Assembly (NCBI RefSeq): GCF_900683735.1
Contig: NZ_LR215979.1
Location: 558,001-622,000, forward strand
DNA: 64,000 nt
Source of the DNA: Fusobacterium ulcerans ATCC 49185
Lineage (GTDB): Bacteria; Fusobacteriota; Fusobacteriia; Fusobacteriales; Fusobacteriaceae
Reading direction: 5' to 3'
A model generated the notes under the pieces. That model ran no database searches. It was not told the DNA's origin and saw only the letters and a list, made by a program, of their open reading frames with translations. Shown in pieces: positions 27,701 through 36,700 of the stretch (the first letter of the stretch is position 1; each line of letters starts with the position of its first letter). The translations under genes were made by a program, and so were the position numbers.

Positions 27701-28128
27701 TTTTTCATCTGATCAAAATTAATTTCTCTTTCATAAGGAATATCTCCTATTGGAAGGGAAAGGCTTTTACTTGTAGGACCTATAGAACCAGCAACATATA
27801 TTTTTTTTCTAGAAGTTTTGTAGAAAGTATCTGCCGTTTCCCTAGCTAACTCAGCTCCTTTTTTTGAAAGTGTATAAGACATATCTTCTATTTGATAATC
27901 TTTCAGAGATATTTTGTTGCAGTTGAATGAATTTGTTTCTATGATGTCAGCACCAGCTTCAATATACTTAGTGTGTATCTCTTTTATTACATCAGGCCTT
28001 GTTATATTCAAAATTTCATTACAGCCTTTTTTTCCTTGAAAATCAGCTTCTGTAAGATTATATTTTTGAATAGCTGTTCCAGTAGCTCCATCTAGTACAA
28101 GTACTCTTTTTTTCAGTTCATTTATCAT
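24787..28128 (-). CDS. metH: Cobalamin-dependent methionine synthase
   Basis: MetH moves a methyl group from methyltetrahydrofolate to homocysteine through methylcobalamin. The 1113-residue protein keeps all modules: the homocysteine domain (zinc Cys in NCSFGAKD near 231 and GGCCGTHF near 292) and the pterin-binding barrel (about 325-600). A cobalamin cap and B12 domain with DVHDIG follow near residue 737. The C-terminal AdoMet reactivation domain carries RPAIGYSSIPDH and ERTGAYLT. It is somewhat shorter than the E. coli enzyme. The ATG overlaps the metF stop (TAATG) with GGAGG inside metF, so translation is coupled. The SAM-I riboswitch upstream of metF should control both. Confidence 0.97.
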   Translation of the reverse strand: MINELKKRVLVLDGATGTAIQKYNLTEADFQGKKGCNEILNITRPDVIKEIHTKYIEAGADIIETNSFNCNKISLKDYQIEDMSYTLSKKGAELARETADTFYKTSRKKIYVAGSIGPTSKSLSLPIGDIPYEREINFDQMKNIYSEQIEGVIDGGADCILIETIFDGLNAKAALIAAEELFEKKKIQLPIMISATVNKQGKIFSGQSIESLIVALNRPSVISFGLNCSFGAKDLIPMIKRIASFTDKYISLYPNAGLPNEEGEYEETPEITAGYLKELVDEKKVNILGGCCGTHFSHIKAIADLVKNKEPRLPISKENRYFLSGNEIYDFSNKFTIVGERNNVAGSKIFKTLIEEKNYTKALEIARSQIEKGAAVLDINLDDGLLIPHEEMERFLRIIQNDPIVSKIPIMIDSSDFFTIETALKNIAGKPIVNSISLKEGEEAFRKKARIIKKYGAAVVVMAFDENGQGVSYERKVKICNRSYKILVEEGIPNSDIAFDPNILTIGTGSENDRYNGVNFIKTVQWIKKNLPQCSITGGLSNLSFAFRGNNPLRAAIHSLFIENVKEKGMNFAIMNPSEKAPQLTSEEKNTILSLINGEEDSLDSILKLAIKLKNASVLLKKNSSSAPKIIKNDFDSLKDRIENALIYGGSTTFDTDINTALETLTPLDIIQNILMKCMDKIGILFEGGELYLPQLIRSSSVMNRAVDILKPHMKIEANIGIKGKVLMATVEGDVHDIGKNIAGTVLKCNGYEVIDLGVMVSKEKILEEAVKNSVDIITLSGLISPSLKEMEKILFLLNSSKLPIPVLIAGAATSKLHTAVKLEPFYQGKTFHTTDALDTLTIINKLIYGDKDLFMSEKTNELRELCKVYLNNKKNSSKISVSPKEDFTSKVIVPNQLGKQYIEFPLQKIEKYINWNFLLYNMKVKNTPLEENTLNDAKYILEKMKENDIKIKCAFGIFPCTKNSNNLSIKDGDKNWNISFIRGEVKNKNIGISDFFNENDFIGTFIISVNSSLFDEDNYMSIMENILLTRVAEAASEFMEIYLKEENIWLPNIRPAIGYSSIPDHSIKKIIFEITEGERTGAYLTNNFAMSPLSTVCGIYISNPKSFYFDLK

Positions 28129-29009
28129 TATCTGCTACCTCCAGAAATTTCTCTTATATGTGCTATATTTGCCATTATTTTTTTAGCTGTATCTACTTTA
28201 TTCATGGTATATAAATGTATTCCATCAATATCAGATGTTATTAAATCTATAATTTGTTCAGTAGCATAAGCAGTTCCAGCTTCCTTCAGTGCTTGAGGAT
28301 TATCTTCGTACTTATTTAATATTTTTTGAAATTTTTCTGGAATACTGCATCCACACATTGAGGTTATTTTTCTTATCTGTTTTGCATTTGTAACAGGCAT
28401 TATTCCAGCAACTAATGGAATATTTATTTGAAGTTTATTCAATTTGTTTCTGAAACGATAAAAGGATTCATTATCAAAAAATATTTGAGAAATAAGAAAA
28501 TCAGTTCCAGAGTCTACCTTTGTTTTTAAGTTAAAGAGATCTAGAAGATCATTTGTTTCTTGATGCCCCTCAGGATAATATGCCCCTCCTATTGAAAAAT
28601 CTTTCTTTTTCTTTATGTGAGAAATAAGATCTTGAGCATATTTAAAATCACCATCTTCAATGTGAAGTCCACCTTTAGGTTTATCTCCCCTTAAAGCAAG
28701 AATATTTTCTATATTATTTTTTCTTAACTGTTCTAATATATCATCAATTTCATTTGCCTTAGCTCCAAGACAAGTGAGGTGTGCCAGAGCCTCTATTTTA
28801 TTATCATTCTTAATCTTTGATGCAATCTCTACTGTTCTTCCTCTAGTGGCTCCTCCAGCTCCATATGTGACACTCATAAAGTCTGGCTGTAATTTTGCCA
28901 GCTCATCAATGGAAGAATAAACATCTTCTAAAGAATATATATTATTTGGTGGAAATACTTCAAAGGATACAATTGTTTTTTTTGTTTTAAATAATTCTGA
29001 AATTTTCAT
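28128..29009 (-). CDS. metF: Methylenetetrahydrofolate reductase
   Basis: MetF makes 5-methyltetrahydrofolate, the methyl donor for MetH. The 293-residue protein has the family features: a VSFEVFPP start, DFMSVTYGAGGATRGRT, the ALRGDKPKG loop, FLISQIFFDNESFYRF and PLVAGIMPV. A TAGGAGA site precedes the ATG. It is the first gene of metF-metH, and the pair overlaps by one base. Confidence 0.97.
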   Translation of the reverse strand: MKISELFKTKKTIVSFEVFPPNNIYSLEDVYSSIDELAKLQPDFMSVTYGAGGATRGRTVEIASKIKNDNKIEALAHLTCLGAKANEIDDILEQLRKNNIENILALRGDKPKGGLHIEDGDFKYAQDLISHIKKKKDFSIGGAYYPEGHQETNDLLDLFNLKTKVDSGTDFLISQIFFDNESFYRFRNKLNKLQINIPLVAGIMPVTNAKQIRKITSMCGCSIPEKFQKILNKYEDNPQALKEAGTAYATEQIIDLITSDIDGIHLYTMNKVDTAKKIMANIAHIREISGGSR

Positions 29010-29033
29010 TTGTTCATCTCCTATTTGAATCCA

Positions 29034-29171
29034 ATAAAAAAAGCTTTTTCCACCTGATAGATGAAAAAAGCTTAAAATGCTAGAATCTAAACCATCTATC
29101 AGGAATTAGCACCACGCTTGAAGCAGGTTGCTGAGATATCAAAGGGCCTGTCCCTCCATCTCTCTCTATGG
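29034..29171 (-). ncRNA. SAM-I (S-box) riboswitch with terminator, controlling metF-metH
   Basis: On the minus strand the S-box core reads GATGGAGGGACAGGCCC, then CAGCAACCTGCTT, GTGGTGCTAATTCC and GATAGATGG. The aptamer spans about 29092-29171. The terminator stem is formed by 29063-29073 and 29041-29051 (AAGCTTTTTTC with GGAAAAAGCTT) and runs into TTTTTATT. The loop ATCTATCAG can pair with the 3' part of P1, which gives the antiterminator. This is a second, independent copy of the metK switch. Confidence 0.96.
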
Positions 29172-29188
29172 ATTTAATTATTTCATGA

Positions 29189-29217
29189 ATTGTATCACAT
29201 TCAAAAATTATTGTCAA
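29189..29217 (-). promoter_or_regulatory. Promoter of metF-metH
   Basis: On the minus strand: TTGACA (29212-29217), a 17-base spacer and TACAAT (29189-29194), directly before the S-box. Confidence 0.85.
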
Positions 29218-29248
29218 TAGAGGAAAAATATCTGAGTGTTCTTTTGTC

Positions 29249-29279
29249 TTTACACAAGATAAGAAAAATATGGTATAAT
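29249..29279 (+). promoter_or_regulatory. Possible promoter of the orphan ABC ATPase gene
   Basis: A TGG-TATAAT at 29271-29279 lies about 33 bases before the start. The best -35 match, TTTACA at 29249-29254, is 19 bases away, which is long. Confidence 0.5.
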
Positions 29280-29311
29280 CCTTAGTGTAGAATACAAAAA
29301 AAGGAGTAAAT

Positions 29312-30436
29312 ATGAGTGGAGTTACTTTAAAAAATATTGAAAAAATATATTCAAATGGCTTTAAGGCTGTTCATGGGATAGATTTAGAAATAAAATCTGG
29401 AGAATTTATGGTACTTGTTGGTCCATCAGGATGTGCTAAGTCAACTATGTTGAGAATGATAGCTGGACTGGAAGATATAACAAGAGGAGAATTATGGATA
29501 GAAGGAAAACTTTCCAATAAACTTCCACCTAAAGACAGAGGGATAGCTATGGTATTCCAAAATTATGCTCTTTACCCTCATATGACTACTTATGAAAATA
29601 TGGCTTTTGGATTAAAAATGGCAAAGTTTTCTAAAAAAGAAATAGATAAGAGAGTAAGAGAAACTGCTGAAAGACTCGAAATAAGTGATATTCTGGATAG
29701 AAAACCCAAAGAAATGTCAGGGGGACAAAAACAGAGAGTAGCATTAGGCAGAGCTATAGTGAGAGAGCCAAAAGTATTTCTTTTTGATGAACCTCTTTCT
29801 AATTTAGATGCCAAATTAAGAGTGTCTATGAGAGTAAGAATAACACAGCTTCATAAAGAACTTCTCAATGAAGGGAAAGAAACTATAATGATATATGTAA
29901 CCCATGATCAGGTAGAGGCAATGACAATGGGAGACAGAATATGTGTACTTAATAAAGGAAAAGTTATGCAAGTAGATACTCCTATGAATATATATAATTT
30001 TCCTGTAAATAAATTTGTAGCTGGATTTATTGGTTCACCAGCTATGAATATAGTTGAGGGAGAACTTCTGAAAAAGAATGAAGACATTTTAGTAAAGTTA
30101 GATAATGATGTTTATTTGGTTTTGGATAAAGAGAAAGCAGAAAAAGTAAAAGATAATGTTGGAGAGAAAATATGGTTTGGAATAAGACCAGAAAATATAA
30201 AAGTTTCAGATAATAATAAAATTGAAAAAAATAGAATTCAAGGAACTGTAAGTGTAGTTGAAAACATGGGAAATGAAGTATATATATATTTTAAAATAGG
30301 AAAAAAGGAGTTTACTGCAAGAACTTCCACAGATGTAATTAAAAATATTTCCTTTGGAAAAAAACTATTATTTGACTTTAATATGTTAAATATTCATATT
30401 TTTCATTATAAAACAGAAAAAAATATATCAAAATAG
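29312..30436 (+). CDS. ABC transporter ATPase of the MalK/UgpC/MsmX sugar type, orphan
   Basis: The 374-residue ATPase has the sugar-importer layout: a nucleotide-binding domain to about residue 235, then a C-terminal OB/TOBE regulatory domain ([12 protein letters not shown]). Q-loop NYALYPHM, signature MSGGQKQR, Walker B FLFDEP and switch His in THDQVEAMT are intact. Walker A reads GPSGCAKST at residues 37-45, with Ala where Gly is usual before the lysine. No permease or binding-protein gene is adjacent, so it may be a shared ATPase serving several sugar or glycerol-phosphate importers, like MsmX. Confidence 0.88.
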   Translation: MSGVTLKNIEKIYSNGFKAVHGIDLEIKSGEFMVLVGPSGCAKSTMLRMIAGLEDITRGELWIEGKLSNKLPPKDRGIAMVFQNYALYPHMTTYENMAFGLKMAKFSKKEIDKRVRETAERLEISDILDRKPKEMSGGQKQRVALGRAIVREPKVFLFDEPLSNLDAKLRVSMRVRITQLHKELLNEGKETIMIYVTHDQVEAMTMGDRICVLNKGKVMQVDTPMNIYNFPVNKFVAGFIGSPAMNIVEGELLKKNEDILVKLDNDVYLVLDKEKAEKVKDNVGEKIWFGIRPENIKVSDNNKIEKNRIQGTVSVVENMGNEVYIYFKIGKKEFTARTSTDVIKNISFGKKLLFDFNMLNIHIFHYKTEKNISK

Positions 30437-30530
30437 GGAAAATTTAATTTAATCTCTTTATTTCTTAAAGATTATGAGGTATACTAATATTAACTATACA
30501 TCATTATCATTATTCAAAGGGGGAATAATC

Positions 30531-31082
30531 ATGACAAATCAGTATAATAAAGATGGTAAAAAAGAAGGACTATGGGTAAAAACTTACGATAATGGGAGAA
30601 TTCAAGAAGAAAAAAATTATGTAAATGGAATTAGAGAAGGAGAATATAAATCATATTATATGAATGGTCAGGTAGAAACTCATAAATTTTATAAAGATGG
30701 GAATATCCATGGAGTATATGAAACTTTCTACAGCGATGGAAAATTAAGCTCTAAACGTACTCTTGTAAATGGAGAAACAGTTGGACTTTATGAAGAATTT
30801 TTCCCAAATGGAAAATTAAAAAAATCATCAGAACATGTTAGCAATTCTACAACAACAAAAAATATAAAATATTTCCCAAATGGACAAGTGAAACTTGATG
30901 TTAATTTTAAAAATGGAGCTATGTATGGTCCTTATAAAGAATATTTTTCAAATGGAGTTCTCTATATAGAATGTAATTATGGAGAAAATGGAAAATTAGA
31001 TGGTGTTTATAAAGAATATGATGCAGAAGGTAAATTGGTAAAAGAGTGCCATTATTCTAGTGGTTCTGAACAATTTAAATAA
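30531..31082 (+). CDS. YwqK/MORN-variant repeat protein
   Basis: The 183-residue protein is built almost wholly from about seven repeats of some 23 residues with the pattern G-x-Y-x-x-Y-[FY]-x-N-G-[KQ], for example EGEYKSYYMNGQ, GVYETFYSDGK and GPYKEYFSNG. This is the MORN_2/YwqK-type repeat, annotated as the antitoxin component YwqK in databases. No partner toxin is visible here, so that label should not be read as function. The ATG at 30531 follows AAAGGGGG; a longer frame from 30474 lacks such a site. Such repeat proteins are common in fusobacterial genomes (from memory). Confidence 0.8.
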   Translation: MTNQYNKDGKKEGLWVKTYDNGRIQEEKNYVNGIREGEYKSYYMNGQVETHKFYKDGNIHGVYETFYSDGKLSSKRTLVNGETVGLYEEFFPNGKLKKSSEHVSNSTTTKNIKYFPNGQVKLDVNFKNGAMYGPYKEYFSNGVLYIECNYGENGKLDGVYKEYDAEGKLVKECHYSSGSEQFK

Positions 31083-31099
31083 TTCAAAAAAAAAATAGC

Positions 31100-31132
31100 A
31101 GCTGCCTGAAGAAAAAATACTTACAGGCAGCT
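31100..31132. terminator. Bidirectional terminator between YwqK-type and Rrf2 genes
   Basis: AGCTGCCTG (31100-31108) pairs perfectly with CAGGCAGCT (31124-31132). TTTTTT follows and a long A run precedes, so both convergent genes are served. Confidence 0.85.
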
Positions 31133-31141
31133 TTTTTATTA

Positions 31142-31576
31142 TTAAATAATATCTTCTAATATATTTTTTAAATTTACTTTGTTACTTAAAATCATATCAA
31201 AGGTAATTTTTTTTAAAAATTTTTTTTCAAATTCTTGTATCTGATCAAATATAGAAAATATTTCATCTTTTTTAATATTTTTTTTAGGCATATTTTTCAT
31301 AACAGTTAATATACTTATATCACTTTGTACTGCTGTTATAACATCTAAGAGATTGATTTTATCAATAGTTTTTCCTAAACAATATCCTCCAGTAACACCT
31401 CTAAATGGGAGAACTATATTTGCACTTGTCAAAGGTCTCAGAACTTTAAGAACGAATTTATCAGAAAAATCAATAGTTTTTCCAATAATCTTTGCAGAAG
31501 ATATTTCTCCTCTTTGAAGTGTAGATAAATATAGAATAGTTTTTATAGCACAATTTGTTTCCTGGGTTATTTTCAT
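31142..31576 (-). CDS. Rrf2-family transcriptional regulator
   Basis: The 144-residue protein has an N-terminal winged helix of Rrf2 type: MKITQETNCAIKTILYLSTL, the recognition region SDKFVLKVLRPLTSANIV and the RGVTGGYCLG wing. The three-cysteine cluster that holds iron-sulfur in IscR/NsrR is absent. Only two cysteines are seen, one near residue 9 and one in the wing. It is therefore probably not an Fe-S sensor. An AAGGAG site supports the start. Its target is not evident. Confidence 0.82.
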   Translation of the reverse strand: MKITQETNCAIKTILYLSTLQRGEISSAKIIGKTIDFSDKFVLKVLRPLTSANIVLPFRGVTGGYCLGKTIDKINLLDVITAVQSDISILTVMKNMPKKNIKKDEIFSIFDQIQEFEKKFLKKITFDMILSNKVNLKNILEDII

Positions 31577-31730
31577 TTTTTACTCCTTTTTAACTAAAAT
31601 ATATTGAATTATATCACAGAATATATTTTTAGAGTATAGTTTTTTAGAAATAAAAAATTATGTTAATTAGAGACTTATTGCTTAAGATATGTTGGAGTAC
31701 AAATTTCTATGAATTTAGTTTCCTTTAAAA

Positions 31731-32459
31731 TTAGAATGAAGTTGTTATTGTATATTTAAATTTATCTCCTCTTATTATTCTTTCAGTAAACATGATTGGC
31801 TCCTCATCTTCAAAAGTGGTTCTTTCTATTTTTATTACTGGCTGAAATTTCATTAAATTAAGATATCTTGTTATATCTTCATCAGGAGTAATTGGATAAA
31901 AAGTTTCTTCTCCTTTAGAAAATTTTATAGAAAATCTATTTTTAAGTATATTACAAAGGGAAGAAGTGTTTAATTCATCTATATAAAAATAATTAAATTT
32001 TTCTATTGGCAGATATGCCTTTTCAAAAATAAGAGGGATAGAATCTACAAGCCTTAAACGAGTAATTCTGTGAACATTGCTGTTTTCTTTTATTTTTAGA
32101 GCATTTGCTATATATTTATCAGCTGGAATTATTTCAAAGGATAAAACTTTAGAAATGGCTTCTTTTCCAAGTTTTTTCATTTCTTCTGTAAAATCATAAA
32201 ACTTATATAAATCAGGCTTCAATTGTTTTGGAGCAACAAAAGTTCCCTTTCCATGTTTTTTATAGATATATCCCATTTTTTCTAACTGAAAAATAGCTTG
32301 TCTTACAGTATCACGACTTAGATTAAATTTATCACAAAGTTCTCTTTCAGAAGGAAGTTTTTCATGTTCTTTGAACTTATCACATTCTATTTCTGAAAGT
32401 AAAAAATTCATTAATTGCCCATATAATGGCATTTTATTGTTTTTTTCAAAATCGCACAT
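31731..32459 (-). CDS. GntR-family regulator with UTRA ligand domain
   Basis: Residues about 8-75 form the GntR winged helix (LPSERELCDKFNLSRDTVRQ followed by GYIYKKHGKGTFVA). Residues about 90-242 form the UTRA domain (HutC subfamily), which binds small effectors. A GGAAGGAGG site precedes the ATG. It lies downstream of, and on the same strand as, the aminotransferase and activase genes, with about 150 bases between. A role in controlling them is plausible. Ligand unknown. Confidence 0.85.
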   Translation of the reverse strand: MCDFEKNNKMPLYGQLMNFLLSEIECDKFKEHEKLPSERELCDKFNLSRDTVRQAIFQLEKMGYIYKKHGKGTFVAPKQLKPDLYKFYDFTEEMKKLGKEAISKVLSFEIIPADKYIANALKIKENSNVHRITRLRLVDSIPLIFEKAYLPIEKFNYFYIDELNTSSLCNILKNRFSIKFSKGEETFYPITPDEDITRYLNLMKFQPVIKIERTTFEDEEPIMFTERIIRGDKFKYTITTSF

Positions 32460-32554
32460 AAATCCTCCTTCCCCCTGAATTTGAAATTATTTATAATACT
32501 AGCATTATATAATATATAGTTAGAATTGAATAAAGGCAATAGCTTGGACTTAAA

Positions 32555-32572
32555 AAGTCCCTTTTAGGACTT
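32555..32572 (-). terminator. Weak hairpin after the aminotransferase gene
   Basis: AAGTCC and GGACTT form a 6-bp stem followed by TTTAAG on the minus strand. A third GGACTT copy at 32546-32551 allows an alternative fold. It could be a terminator or a regulator site for the GntR gene. Confidence 0.35.
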
Positions 32573-32606
32573 GAGATGTCATAAAAGAGACTTTTAATGC
32601 AAAACT

Positions 32607-33713
32607 TTATTTTTTTAGAATTCTTAAAGTTTTTTCAATAGCCTTTAAAGTATAATCAAGTCTGTAGAAACGAGCATTTTCACCCATGTGACCTATTCTA
32701 AGTACTTTGTTGCTTAGATAAGAATAAGAATCAGCTATCATTACTTCAAAGTTGTGAAGAAGATAATTGGATACTTCTTTGTAATCATAACCTTCTGGAA
32801 GGCAGAAAGCAGTTACTGTTGGAGAATATCCATTTTTTAAATAAAGTTCTATTCCCATATCCATAAGCCTAGTTCTTACATATTCAGCAGCAGTATGATG
32901 TCTTTCTCTAACTTTTTCTACTCCTTCTTTGTAGATGTTATCAATTGCAACATCAAAAGCTATTAAATCACTAGCAGGCATTGTATAAGGGAAAAGCTGC
33001 TCTTTTACACAATTTTTCCATAAAGATAAGTTACAATAAAAAGAAGCGATTGGAGTTTTTCTATTCTCAATAGCCTCCCATGCATCATTACTTACTGTCA
33101 TTATTGTAATCCCAGAAGGAGCAGAAAAAACTTTTTGAGAGCCTCCTAGAGCAATATCAATTCCCCATTCATCTACATTTAACTGAACCCCACCTACAGC
33201 AGCAACACTGTCAACTACTGTCATGATCCCTTCAGATTTTAAAATTTTACAAATAATTTCAACATTATTAAGTACCCCAGAAGGAGTATCGCAATGAACT
33301 ACAGTGGCATATTTAAAATCTTTATTTTTTTCAAGAAATATTCTTAATTTATCTATATCAAGAGTACTTTTAACATCAGTTTCAAATAAAGTAACCTCTC
33401 CACCATAAGTTTCTACTAGACCTTTGAAACCTTCTCCAAAGATACCATTAGATATAACAAGAACTTTATCTCCTGGTTCAGTAAGTGAAGCACAAGCAGT
33501 ATCTAATCCAAGCATACCCTCGCCATTCATTATAACAGTCTGGGCTTTTTTAGCACCAAATAATTTTCCAGTTTTTTTACATAATTTATCATAAAAAGTA
33601 AAAAAATTAGGATCTAAATCAGGGTTTCCAAAAAAGCTGCATCTAGCTTTTAAAACATTTTCTCTTACCATTGTAGGTCCAGGAGTCATCATAAGATAGT
33701 TAGCTTTATACAA
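32607..33713 (-). CDS. Class V PLP-dependent aminotransferase (serine-pyruvate/alanine-glyoxylate type)
   Basis: The 368-residue enzyme shows the family start TPGPTMVRENVL, the cofactor region HCDTPSGVLN and VVDSVAAVGGV, and the PLP lysine in GGSQKVFSAPSG near residue 194. The end contains RIGHMGE. Members use serine, alanine, glyoxylate, pyruvate or aminoethylphosphonate; the actual pair cannot be told here. The start is a TTG at 33713 with GGAGGTGG 8 bases upstream; the next ATG would cut into the conserved N-terminus. It follows the activase gene on the same strand. Confidence 0.88.
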   Translation of the reverse strand: MYKANYLMMTPGPTMVRENVLKARCSFFGNPDLDPNFFTFYDKLCKKTGKLFGAKKAQTVIMNGEGMLGLDTACASLTEPGDKVLVISNGIFGEGFKGLVETYGGEVTLFETDVKSTLDIDKLRIFLEKNKDFKYATVVHCDTPSGVLNNVEIICKILKSEGIMTVVDSVAAVGGVQLNVDEWGIDIALGGSQKVFSAPSGITIMTVSNDAWEAIENRKTPIASFYCNLSLWKNCVKEQLFPYTMPASDLIAFDVAIDNIYKEGVEKVRERHHTAAEYVRTRLMDMGIELYLKNGYSPTVTAFCLPEGYDYKEVSNYLLHNFEVMIADSYSYLSNKVLRIGHMGENARFYRLDYTLKAIEKTLRILKK

Positions 33714-33779
33714 TCAATCCACCTCCAAAAAATTTAAAACCTCTTTATTTCTTTAATTATATCATAAATTGAATATTTT

Positions 33780-36700
33780 TTAAGAGTTTTTTAGATTTTT
33801 TCTGGCAACAGACAGCATAAGTTTTATCCTATTTAACTGGTTAACTTCAGAATAAGCAGGGTCATAATCTATAGGAGCTATATTGACATTACTGTATTCT
33901 GATCGTAATTTTTTGATCATACCTTTTCCTGTTATATGATTAGGAAGACAACCAAAAGGCTGAACACAAACAATGTTAGGAACATCTTTTTCAATAAACT
34001 CTATCATTTCTCCCATAAGGAACCAACCCTCTCCAGACTGATTTCCTATTGAAATATATTGAGAAGTTTTTTTAGCAAGGTCTTGAATAGAATCTTCATG
34101 ACCAAACCTAGGATTTTTTTGTAATGCATTATTTAATACTTTTGTATACTGATCTATTATCCAAAGAGCAGCTTTTAATTTCATTGCTGCAATTTTACCT
34201 TTGAATCTTTCTGTTATAAATATGTCACTATATATACAATATTTTACAAAGCTCATAAGACTTGAAGTGTAAACTTCTCCACCTTCAGCTTCAATAAAGT
34301 CAGTTAAATTATTGTTAGCAAAAGGACTGAATTTAACAAGAATTTCTCCTACTATTCCTACTCTTATCTTCTTCTCATCAGATACTTCAATTTTAGAAAA
34401 ATCATTTACTATTGCATTTATATTATTTTTAAATTGAGAAAATTTACCATTATATATATTTTCTTTGACTTTTTCATTCCATTTTTCATATAATTCAAAA
34501 GCACTTCCTTTAATTTTTTCATAGGGGCGTACATGATAAAGAAGTTTCATAAGAATATCCCCATATGATACAGCTATCAGGCATTTATGAGCAAAAGGAA
34601 GAGTTATAGAAAAACCTTCCTGTTTCTCAAACCCGCTTGCATTTAAAGAAAGAATAGGAATTTTTTCAAAACCACTGTCTTTTATAGCTTTTTTCAAGAA
34701 TCCTAAATAGTTAGTAGCACGACAGCTTCCACCAGTTTGTGAAATCATAACAGCAGTTTTATCAAGATCATATTTTCCAGATTTTAATGCTGCAATGAGC
34801 TCTCCAATAACCAATATAGATGGGTAACAAGCATCATTGTTAACATATTGAAGTCCACAATCTAATGCTTCTTGTGTTTCATCCAGCACTTCAAGGTTAT
34901 ATCCTTCAGCTTTGAATGCAGTTTTTAATAATTTAAAATGCATAGGTGCCATTTGTGGAGCAAGAATAGTATATTCTTTTTTCATTTTTTTAGTAAATTG
35001 AGCTCGTTTATATTCTATTTTCTTTTTAATAGAAGATCTAAGAGCATTTTTCTTATAGTCTAGAGCAGCTAAAAGACTTCTTATTCTTATTTTTACAGCT
35101 CCAAGGTTACTTATTTCATCTATTTTTAAAAGAGTATGTACTTTTCCATAATTGGCTAAAATTTCTTCTACTTGATCAGTAGTTACTGCATCTATACCAC
35201 AGCTGAAACTATTTAGCTCTATAAGTTCAAGACACTTACTTTTTCCAACATAAGCAGCAGCTCTATATAATCTTGAATGATACGTCCATTGATCTATTAC
35301 TCTTAGTTCTTCATCAAGAGAAGCAAGACTGGCAACAGCATCTCCAGTAAGAACAGCTATTCCAAAAGAATTTATTATATTTGGAATACCATGATGAATT
35401 TCTTTGTCACAATGATAAGGTCTTCCACAAAGAACTACTCCAGTTTTTCCAGTTTTTTCTAGATCAGCAATTATTTCAAGAGCTTTGTTTCTCATATCTT
35501 TTCTAAAGTTATATTTTTCTTCCCATGCAGCATCTACAGCAATTTTAGCTTCAGATTTTGATATTCCAAATCTTTCAAATTCTTCAAAAACAGTCTTATA
35601 AAGAATTTCTTTGCTTTCAAATGAGAAAAATGGAAGTATTAAATCTATATGTTTTTCTTTTAAAATATCCATATTATTATTAATAACTTCTGGATATGAC
35701 ATAACAATTGGACAGTTAAACTGATTAGAAGATTTTTCATCTTCTTTCTCTTCAAATATAACACAAGGATAGAAGATTCTTTTTACACCTTTTTCTATAA
35801 GGTCTACAATGTGTCCATGAACAAGTTTTGCAGGGTAGCATATAGAATCAGAAGAAATAGTATCAATCCCTTTTTCATATAATTTTTTAGATGAATCATC
35901 AGATATAATTACTCTAAATCCAAGGTTAGTCAACAGTGTAAACCAGAATGGATATGAGTCGTAGAAATTCAAAACTCTAGGAATACCGATTTCTCCTCTA
36001 GCAGCTTTTGAAGGTTCTAAAGGTGTATAATTAAATAATCTATTGTATTTGTAATCAAACATATTAGGTGCTGTATTTTTCTTCATTTTTCCAAGAGGGT
36101 TATCACACCTATTACCTGATATAAAATTTTCACCATTTTTAAATTTATGGATAGTCAATAAACAATGATTATTACAAAGCTTACATCTAGTAAGGTTTGT
36201 AGTACAGCTGAAATTATTTAATTCATCTAAAGTCATAATAGATGAACTTTCTCCAGCCTGTTCCATTGCTATAAGGGCAGCTCCAAAAGCTCCCATAAGT
36301 CCAGCAACATTAGGTCTGATTACACTCCTTTCTGAAACCAATTCAAAAGCTCTCAGTACAGAGTTATTAAGGAAAGTTCCTCCTTGAACAACTATATTTT
36401 TTCCTAATTCCTCTTTGTTTTTTATTTTTATAACTTTAAAAAGTGTATTTTTTACAACAGAGTAAGAAAGTCCAGCAGAAATATCAGCCACTTCTACTCC
36501 ATCTTTTTGTGCCTGTTTAACTTTTGAATTCATAAATACAGTACATCTGGTACCAAGGTCAGCTGGAGATTTAGATTCCATTCCTAATCTGGAAAATTCC
36601 AGAATATCCATTCCAAGGGAATGAGCAAAAGTTTCAAGGAATGATCCACATCCAGAAGAACAAGCTTCATTTAAAAGAATAGAAGTAATAATACCATCTT

